From NCBI GenBank assembly GCA_902766475.1, contig CACXDQ010000181.1, forward strand, positions 1 through 8,036: a stretch of DNA of 8,036 nt, read 5' to 3'. A program made the position numbers and the translations under genes. The stretch is from an uncultured Eubacteriales bacterium (GTDB lineage Bacteria > Bacillota > Clostridia > Christensenellales > Borkfalkiaceae). Of the stretch, positions 1-5,319 are shown piece by piece (the first letter of the stretch is position 1; every line of letters starts with the position of its first letter). The notes under the pieces were generated by a model. It saw nothing but the letters and a program-made list of their open reading frames with translations, was not told where the DNA came from and searched no databases.

Positions 1-807
1 AAATTGCGACGGAGCGTATCTTATTTCCTGTCTTAAAGAGCCGAATATGCTGTCGTAAACGGTATATCCGAGCGTCGGGAAGCTCGGAAGATACACGAGC
101 GGGACCTGATATTCGTTCCAGAATTCCACGAAGTAAATGAGCATTATCGTCAAGAACGTGCCCTTTATCATCGGGAAAGCGAGCCTTATCATTATCTGCC
201 AGTTGTTCGCCCCGTCCACTTTTGCCGCCTCGCTGTAAGCCATAGGTATCCCCTTGAATGAATTATACATCACGAGGAAGTATAGCCCGAGGAAGTTGGA
301 ACGCATTACCCACAGCCCCCAGATATGATTGTAGAGGTTGAACGTGTGCGCCATGTAAAGCTCTGACGGGAGATTTCCGACGACGGGTATCATCATTACG
401 ATTATGACGATAGAATATACGATCTTGGACGATTTGAAGTTGAATCTTGCGCAGGTGTACGCCGTGAGCGTCGTAACTAACGTCTTGAAGAACGCACAGC
501 CGCCGGCAAACAGTACCGAATAGAGCGTAACTTCCCAAAAACTCACCTTTTCGTCGGTGATTAAGCTGTCAGCCGAAGCGCTTATCTTCATGCTCTCCAT
601 TACGTTGCCTATATGCATTACGAAACTTCTCGGAAATTGGTACATGCTCGATTTAATGATCGACGTACCGTATTCTTCATCGGCTTTGACGGAAGTCATC
701 AGCCCCCATAATAAAAGTCCGAAAAGGGAGAGGACGTAAAGGGATAAAAGGGTTAAAATTATCACCGAATAGGGCGAAAACTTATTTTTTACACGAATTT
801 TATTCAT
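1..807 (-). CDS. Carbohydrate ABC transporter permease, MalG type (3' end cut by window edge)
   Basis: Inner of two membrane subunits of a sugar ABC importer; with its partner permease it forms the channel for an oligosaccharide delivered by the lipoprotein. The frame is open for 269 codons from the ATG at 807 to base 1, so the stop lies outside. The ATP-binding-protein docking loop of this family (EAA motif) is clear: E193-A194-A195, then D198-G199-A200. Hydrophobic segments lie near residues 13-37, 92-118, 128-148, 160-183 and 216-240; the last expected helix is missing because of the window edge. The external loop between helices 1 and 2 (about 38-91) is long, as is common in MalG-like subunits. 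The start follows a GGGGG Shine-Dalgarno 9 bases upstream, and the gap to the other permease is only 14 bases, so the two are surely co-transcribed. Family assignment is firm; the substrate is unknown. Confidence 0.93.
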   Translation of the reverse strand, partial: MNKIRVKNKFSPYSVIILTLLSLYVLSLFGLLLWGLMTSVKADEEYGTSIIKSSMYQFPRSFVMHIGNVMESMKISASADSLITDEKVSFWEVTLYSVLFAGGCAFFKTLVTTLTAYTCARFNFKSSKIVYSIVIIVMMIPVVGNLPSELYMAHTFNLYNHIWGLWVMRSNFLGLYFLVMYNSFKGIPMAYSEAAKVDGANNWQIMIRLAFPMIKGTFLTIMLIYFVEFWNEYQVPLVYLPSFPTLGYTVYDSIFGSLRQEIRYAPSQF

Positions 808-816
808 CGTCGTTTT

Positions 817-823
817 CCCCCTT
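817..823 (-). promoter_or_regulatory. Ribosome binding site of the second permease, overlapping the preceding stop
   Basis: On the minus strand the sequence AAGGGGG lies 9 bases before the ATG at 807. Its first two bases are the last two of the TAA stop (824-822) of the upstream permease gene. This arrangement favours translational coupling of the two membrane subunits, which are needed in equal amounts. Confidence 0.7.
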
Positions 824-1760
824 AATTTTCGCTCGGTCCGAGCTTTTCGAGAAGCCATCTCACTAAGAACGTGAGCGGTATCGCAAATGCGGTGAGCAGC
901 AGCCCGAGCGCCGAGAACTGGTGATATATAGTGACGTTGCCGGGGTCGTCGATGTCGGCGGCGACGCCGGAAACGTGGACGTAAATGTAATAGCCTATCG
1001 ATCCCCCGTCGGTAAGATTTGCGCCGAAGAAGGAGAAGAGGTTATACTGGTTAACAAAGAGCGTGGCGATGCCCGTTACCAAAAACACCGACGCCGTGGA
1101 ATAGATATGCGGCAAGGCGACGTGGAAAAATTCCTGAAGGGCGTTTACCCCGTCGAGCTGAGCCGCCTCCACAACTTCGGGAGAGATGGTCGCCATGCTG
1201 TTCGAGTATATCAGCACGCCCGTTCCGAAGCCTATCCAGATATTGAAAAATATGATGTAAGCGTCATATTCGGTATTCGAATTGAAAAGAATATTTATCT
1301 CCTCGGTTTCGGGGTTTATATCGTGCATTATTGCGAGAAGAGCGCCGTTCATGAACTTGTTGAACAAAAGCACCATTACCATGCTCGACAAAATAGACGG
1401 CAAAAACAAAACGACCTTGAAAAAGCCGGAGAGGAGATATTTTTTATATATATAATGTGAAAAGAACAGTGAAAGGGGAAGGCTTATAGCCGTCGAAATG
1501 CCCCAGTATCTGAGAGATTTGAAAAAGCCGTTGAAAACGCTTAACCTGTAATTGTCGAGCGTGAATATGTTTTCAAACCAACTGAAAGTGAATTCGCCTT
1601 CCATGCCCACGAAGGCGAGCCTGAACGAATTGAGGTTTACGCCTATATAGAATATTGAAAATTGAAGAAGAGGCCAGATGAGAAGTATCCAGTGAAAGAT
1701 GAGGTCGTCCCTCTTCCCCTTGAAAAAAGGCTTGCGCTTTTTCTGTGAGAGAACTTGCAT
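822..1760 (-). CDS. Carbohydrate ABC transporter permease, MalF/LplB type
   Basis: First membrane subunit of the sugar importer, 312 aa, a usual length for the family. The N-terminus is basic (KKRK, KGKR) and so cytoplasmic. Six hydrophobic segments can be drawn near residues 21-43, 79-103, 108-134, 167-187, 222-245 and 282-303. The EAA loop that contacts the ATPase is present between helices 4 and 5: E198-A199-A200, D203-G204-V205, with Val in place of the more usual Ala. The frame stays open upstream to about 2012, but that longer start would run through the stem-loop and into the binding-protein gene. I chose the ATG at 1760 because GGAG stands 9 bases before it and the resulting N-terminus fits the family. 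It lies downstream of the binding-protein gene and just upstream of the second permease. The substrate is unknown, but neighbouring enzymes point to an oligosaccharide. Confidence 0.93.
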   Translation of the reverse strand: MQVLSQKKRKPFFKGKRDDLIFHWILLIWPLLQFSIFYIGVNLNSFRLAFVGMEGEFTFSWFENIFTLDNYRLSVFNGFFKSLRYWGISTAISLPLSLFFSHYIYKKYLLSGFFKVVLFLPSILSSMVMVLLFNKFMNGALLAIMHDINPETEEINILFNSNTEYDAYIIFFNIWIGFGTGVLIYSNSMATISPEVVEAAQLDGVNALQEFFHVALPHIYSTASVFLVTGIATLFVNQYNLFSFFGANLTDGGSIGYYIYVHVSGVAADIDDPGNVTIYHQFSALGLLLTAFAIPLTFLVRWLLEKLGPSEN

Positions 1761-1769
1761 TATACTGCG

Positions 1770-1773
1770 CTCC
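1770..1773 (-). promoter_or_regulatory. Ribosome binding site deciding the first permease start
   Basis: GGAG on the minus strand with a 9-base spacer before the ATG at 1760. It sits immediately after the T runs that follow the stem-loop, so transcripts that read through the terminator carry it. It supports the 312-residue form over the longer open frame. Confidence 0.75.
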
Positions 1774-1776
1774 GTT

Positions 1777-1824
1777 AAAAAGTTAAAAGGGGGGGCGAAA
1801 GCCGTGAGGCTTTCGCCCCCCTTT
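1777..1824 (-). terminator. Stem-loop with T runs between binding protein and permease genes (probable partial terminator)
   Basis: Read on the minus strand, GGGGGGCGAAAGCC (1821-1808) is followed by a TCAC loop (1807-1804) and the exact complement (1803-1790), a perfect 14-bp stem. It is followed by TTTT (1788-1785) and, after three bases, TTTTT (1781-1777). This is the form of an intrinsic terminator. Because the permease genes directly follow in the same direction, with no clear promoter seen in the 94-base gap, it more likely attenuates than ends transcription. Uneven expression of binding protein over permeases by such a hairpin is known in bacterial sugar importers, including the maltose operon type. 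Confidence 0.82.
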
Positions 1825-1854
1825 ATTACAATAATTTGCCGTTTTATCCTGCTT

Positions 1855-3579
1855 TTATGCCCTTGCCGCCTTGCCGAGCCAACTCGTCTTTCTCGTGTTG
1901 TACATTCTGTACAGATAGAGCGCTGCGGAAACGTTTGCGCCTGCGGAGGGCTTATTGCCCACGCCGCCCCAGAAAACAGTGGGGTATGGAGCGGAAACGG
2001 TGCCGTATTCATAGTTGAAACGGGCGTACATATTTACGTCGTAAAGAGCGTTGTTTCTGTATTCGGCGTCGGTTGATTCGGTATAGGTAACTTCGCTATT
2101 TTGAATACCTTTTACGACCGACTGACCGAATGCGGTAAGCCCGGAAAGCTCTGCGTCGGTAAGTTTATAGGAAAGACCTCTCATTGCGCTCGTTTCCTGC
2201 GTGAATTTAACGAGCTGTTCGTCGGTATTGATGAACTTGATGAAATCTATTATCTTTTCCCTCTTCTCTGCGGGAACGCTTGCCTTTACGCCGCAATAAG
2301 CGTTCATGGCGTCAAGCATCGTGCGGGCAAGCCCCTCTTCGACCTTTGCGCTGTTTGCTCTCGGAAGCGCCATCCAGCCGAAACGGCGGTTGGCTCTCGA
2401 ATATTTTTCGTCCTCGTTAGCCATGCTTCTGAAAACGCCGTCCGCTTCGTTTTCCCACCACTGACCTTCGATGAGCATAGCTACCTTCTTGGTCTCTTTT
2501 ACGGATCTTATAAACGTGTCCTGAGCGTCGGTATATACAAAGCTGTCGGACGTGCCGTAGCCGTTGCCCCACGTCTTGTGATCTTCCAGGAGTTCTCTGA
2601 CGAAAGAAAGACCTTCATAGTAAGCTTGCTGACGGTAAATTTCATATCCGTTCGTGCCGTCGAACACGACCGAATCGGTAAAGTCGATAACTTCGCCGTC
2701 CTCGTCGAAACGGGCGAGGTTGGAAAGGGTGTCGCCGATGTTGAAATTAAAGTTTTTAAGGAGATTTTCCTTGCCGAGATAATCTGCTATAAGCGACGCC
2801 ATCATAGAGGTGAGGTACGTACCTCTCTGCATACCGCTCCATATAATGGGCGTGTTTCCGGTTGCGCCGATATATTTGCAGAGCAGCCAGAAATCGGCGT
2901 AAGTTGCCGGCAAGCCGTCGTCGTCGGTGCCGTAAACCCCGTCGGGGCCGTTTGCCTTTTTATCCGTCTTGGCTTTGACGAATTTAGCCCTTATGGCTCT
3001 GTCGTCGACGTCCTGCCACTCGTCGTTTTTGTCCTGACCTTCGGCAAAATAGTAATTGCTGTCGTCGAAGAGCTGCATATCGTAGACGATACCCCAGTTT
3101 CCGACGTAATGAGGAAGAGCGTAATATTTGCCGTCTTTAACGGTGAGGAAACTCTTCTGATCTTCGGAGAGTTTATCCTCTATCGTCTTGCCCGTTTCAT
3201 AGGGGTTTGCGCCGGTAACCGCCTCGCTGATGTCGGCAAGAACGCCTGCCTCTACGAAGTTATAGTAGTGAGAATCTTGCAAGAAGAAGAGTTCGGCGCT
3301 GTCCGTCTTGACGTTCTGCGGACCCATAGACTCGCTCTTGAAAGTCTTGATAGATATCTTCGTGCCGGTTTTAGCGGTGTATTCCTCGCCGGCTTTTGAA
3401 AGCCAAGCCGTGCCGAAACCGCCGTTATACATCTTGACGTAGATAGTGTCGGCGTTGTTGTTGCCGCCGCCGTTTCCGCCGCCACCGCCGTTTCCGCCGC
3501 CGCAAGCAGCCAAACCGAATGTGCCTACCGTGAGTACGCCGGCAAATAACGCCGAAATAGCTCTGTTGAATTTGCTCAT
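1855..3579 (-). CDS. Lipoprotein sugar-binding protein of an ABC importer (family 1 solute-binding protein)
   Basis: Membrane-anchored extracellular protein that captures a carbohydrate and passes it to the permeases encoded next. It is 574 aa, longer than the roughly 400-450 aa of typical family members, as seen in binding proteins for larger glycans. The signal peptide has basic residues K3 and R6, a hydrophobic stretch 8-23 and a lipobox L23-A24-A25-C26, so Cys26 is the likely lipidated residue. A Gly/Asn-rich linker (27-42) follows. Then comes the alpha/beta binding fold, with typical blocks such as LPHYVGNWGIVYD (155-167), PATYADFWLLCKYIG (224-238) and a late W-rich stretch EGQWWENEADGVF. 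Residues D213-P224 (DGVYGTDDDGLP) look like a calcium-binding loop. The start has AGGAG at a 7-base spacing. The gap from the upstream enzyme gene is 36 bases. The ligand cannot be read from the sequence. Confidence 0.93.
   Translation of the reverse strand: MSKFNRAISALFAGVLTVGTFGLAACGGGNGGGGGNGGGNNNADTIYVKMYNGGFGTAWLSKAGEEYTAKTGTKISIKTFKSESMGPQNVKTDSAELFFLQDSHYYNFVEAGVLADISEAVTGANPYETGKTIEDKLSEDQKSFLTVKDGKYYALPHYVGNWGIVYDMQLFDDSNYYFAEGQDKNDEWQDVDDRAIRAKFVKAKTDKKANGPDGVYGTDDDGLPATYADFWLLCKYIGATGNTPIIWSGMQRGTYLTSMMASLIADYLGKENLLKNFNFNIGDTLSNLARFDEDGEVIDFTDSVVFDGTNGYEIYRQQAYYEGLSFVRELLEDHKTWGNGYGTSDSFVYTDAQDTFIRSVKETKKVAMLIEGQWWENEADGVFRSMANEDEKYSRANRRFGWMALPRANSAKVEEGLARTMLDAMNAYCGVKASVPAEKREKIIDFIKFINTDEQLVKFTQETSAMRGLSYKLTDAELSGLTAFGQSVVKGIQNSEVTYTESTDAEYRNNALYDVNMYARFNYEYGTVSAPYPTVFWGGVGNKPSAGANVSAALYLYRMYNTRKTSWLGKAARA
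3454..3501 (-). repeat. Gly/Asn simple codon repeat (lipoprotein linker)
   Basis: Sixteen codons directly after the lipidated cysteine of the binding protein encode only Gly and Asn, in blocks GGGN, GGGGGN and GGGNNN. The DNA is a GGC/GGN-like low-complexity run. It is a flexible tether between the membrane anchor and the folded protein, and its length may vary between strains through slippage. Confidence 0.7.
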
Positions 3580-3586
3580 ATTTTTT

Positions 3587-3591
3587 CTCCT
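3587..3591 (-). promoter_or_regulatory. Strong ribosome binding site of the binding-protein gene
   Basis: AGGAG, preceded by AA, in a very A-rich leader, 7 bases before the ATG at 3579. It is the best Shine-Dalgarno match in the window, which fits the need for more binding protein than enzymes or permeases. Confidence 0.7.
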
Positions 3592-3603
3592 TTAATATAA
3601 TTT

Positions 3604-3630
3604 ATTATTTAATGGTCAAACGACCGTCAA
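3604..3630 (-). promoter_or_regulatory. Possible internal promoter before the binding-protein gene
   Basis: On the minus strand TTGACG (3630-3625) and, 15 bases on, AATAAT (3609-3604) resemble -35 and -10 boxes, within the end of the upstream enzyme gene and an AT-rich gap. A second TTGACC (3619-3614) overlaps that gene's TGA stop. The 15-base spacing is short of the usual 17, and AT-rich gaps produce such matches by chance, so this is only a candidate. A start here would keep the AAAGGAG site in the transcript. Confidence 0.25.
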
Positions 3631-5307
3631 ATCTATCTTTCCGTCCTTGTCGGGGAGAACGACGTATTCCGTGGCGATAAAGCCGCCCGTAAGGAAGAAT
3701 ATCTCTTCCGCCCTCTCCGTTTTGCCCTTGTTTACCGTCAGATCGCCGGCTATGAGCGGAAGAACGAATTTTGCCGTGCCGACTTCTTCGGCGGATATAT
3801 TCAGCCCTTTCCCCGTAAGGGAATATCTCACCGTCGGACATACGCCCGAAAGCTCTCCCGATTGCGAATTCAGCCCCGTCTTTGCGGTTATAACGCACGC
3901 CTTTTTTGTGTTTTTCGCACTCGTTTCCGCATGGAGATACATGCTCGAATTGTAAGTTACGCCGTCCTTTTCAACGACAAATCTCGGAACGAGCGAACGG
4001 TGTTTATCTCTGTCTTTTACCTGCTGCATGTTTGTCGGCTCGACGAGGACGTAATCTGTTACCGAGCCCATCACCATAGGTCCTTTCTTTCTGTTATAGA
4101 GCGCCGTGAGCGTGCCGCCGGTTGCGTGCCCGCTGAAAAATATATCGAAGTCGTAATCGGTAACGGTCATGAGATAATCGCCCTTAGCCGCCCGATACGT
4201 CAGCATTTCGGGATAGAAATCGAAGAAATTTTTCTCGTCCGACGGGATCTTCGCCCCGCTTTTGACGAGATATTTCCCGTCGATATTTTCAAGTGCGAAC
4301 GCTATCGAATTTATATGTTCCACGACGTGGTGCGTGCATGGGTATTCTCCCCTCTTAAAGTAATGCGGACCGCCGTATAAAATGCCGTTTTTCGTGCATT
4401 TGTCGAGCATTTTCGCATTTCTGTAAGCGGCTTCGGAAAACCTTTCGTCCCTGTCCGCCAATAAAAGAAACATCGGCGTTACGCCGTCGGACGTCCTCGA
4501 CCCCCAATAAGTCCACTTGTTGTTGCGGTTGCCCATCGTGTTGTCGATACCGCCGTCGGGAAGAACAAACTTCAAGTGCGCCCGAACTATCTCCGTGAGC
4601 CTCTCTTTAAGCTCTTCGTCGCCCGTTTCAAACGCATATTTTACGAGGGCGGGGACAGACTCTTCCATATTATAGCCGAGATCGATGCCTCTGCAACCCT
4701 TTTCGGAAAGCTTGTCGTGCGGCTTGCTCTCCCCGTACAAAAGCCCGTTTTCGGTTATGTGCGCCATCGCATAATAGGCAAGTTTCTTCGCTTTTTCCAA
4801 GTATTTTCGTTCCTTGAACTCGTTACCGGCGAGAGCGAGGGCGAGGGCGTTGGTAGTTGCGTAATTTATGTTTGCGGGCGAAGTTTCGTCGAGGTTTTCG
4901 TAAAGCCATTTCGCCATGCGCTTTGCCCTGTCCGCAAACGCTTTTTTGGTTTCTTCGTCTAAAATATCCCTTCCGGCACGAAGCGCCTCTATCACGTTCG
5001 TTTCGTGGAAAGTAGTGGTATATCTCCAAGTCGTCTGTGCGTCGTTATACAGTCCGCCGTCCGTGCAGAGCATGTTTTCGCCGTACAAAAACACGTCCTT
5101 TGCGGCTTTTAAATACTTCATGTTTCCCGACCGCTTAGCCATTACCACAAGCCCGTAAACTGCGTCGGGGCATCTGCCGTGAATGTTCTTGCACACCGGG
5201 CATTTGACGCCGCCCTTAAAGGCGATGTCGTTCGACTTGTCCTGCATGGAAATTATCCCGTCGGAAAAATTTTTGAGCAGTTTTTCGTAAATATTTGCGT
5301 ATTTCAT
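3616..5307 (-). CDS. Predicted helical-toroid plus beta-sandwich carbohydrate-active enzyme (lyase or hydrolase), family not identified
   Basis: A 563-residue protein probably acting on imported sugar in the cytoplasm, since no signal peptide is visible. Residues about 45-345 contain repeated amphipathic helices separated by short G/D turns (EALRAGRDIL, NALALALAGNE, PALVKYAFETGD), the pattern of an (alpha/alpha) toroid. Residues about 375-560 look like beta strands ending in a sandwich, and the overall order recalls heparinase II/III-like polysaccharide lyases. I do not see the hallmark motifs of GH88/GH105 unsaturated uronyl hydrolases. Conserved-looking polar clusters that may form an active site are TTTFHE (97-102), NINYATTN (146-153), YWGSRTSDG (267-275) and THHVVEH (325-331). 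Near the N-terminus C36-x2-C39-x3-H43-x2-C46 may bind a metal. The frame is open to 5436, but that start lies inside the preceding gene; the ATG at 5307 has GAGGG 7 bases upstream and lies 11 bases after the preceding stop. The fold call is an inference from pattern only. Confidence 0.75.
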   Translation of the reverse strand: MKYANIYEKLLKNFSDGIISMQDKSNDIAFKGGVKCPVCKNIHGRCPDAVYGLVVMAKRSGNMKYLKAAKDVFLYGENMLCTDGGLYNDAQTTWRYTTTFHETNVIEALRAGRDILDEETKKAFADRAKRMAKWLYENLDETSPANINYATTNALALALAGNEFKERKYLEKAKKLAYYAMAHITENGLLYGESKPHDKLSEKGCRGIDLGYNMEESVPALVKYAFETGDEELKERLTEIVRAHLKFVLPDGGIDNTMGNRNNKWTYWGSRTSDGVTPMFLLLADRDERFSEAAYRNAKMLDKCTKNGILYGGPHYFKRGEYPCTHHVVEHINSIAFALENIDGKYLVKSGAKIPSDEKNFFDFYPEMLTYRAAKGDYLMTVTDYDFDIFFSGHATGGTLTALYNRKKGPMVMGSVTDYVLVEPTNMQQVKDRDKHRSLVPRFVVEKDGVTYNSSMYLHAETSAKNTKKACVITAKTGLNSQSGELSGVCPTVRYSLTGKGLNISAEEVGTAKFVLPLIAGDLTVNKGKTERAEEIFFLTGGFIATEYVVLPDKDGKIDLTVV

Positions 5308-5314
5308 CTCGTTT

Positions 5315-5319
5315 CCCTC
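5315..5319 (-). promoter_or_regulatory. Ribosome binding site overlapping the preceding stop
   Basis: GAGGG on the minus strand, 7 bases before the ATG at 5307. Its first base is the last base of the TAG stop (5321-5319) of the family 2 enzyme gene. It decides the start of the toroid protein and suggests that the two enzyme genes are translationally coupled. Confidence 0.65.

Noticed and set aside
263..538. A 91-codon minus-strand open frame within the second permease region
   Set aside because: It is in a different frame of the same strand as the MalG-type permease, which is open from 807 to the window edge with a clear EAA motif.
921..1460. A 179-codon plus-strand open frame opposite the first permease
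   Set aside because: It lies antisense to a gene with a clear EAA loop and six membrane segments, has no ribosome binding site I can see, and its product resembles no family.
1761..2012. Longer N-terminus for the first permease starting near 2012
   Set aside because: It would overlap the end of the binding-protein gene and translate the terminator stem. The extra residues are unlike a permease, while the ATG at 1760 has a GGAG site.
2101..3399. A 432-codon open frame on the plus strand opposite the sugar-binding protein gene
   Set aside because: The minus-strand frame encodes a clear lipoprotein binding protein across the whole stretch. The plus-strand product has no recognisable domain and reflects codon bias of the real gene.
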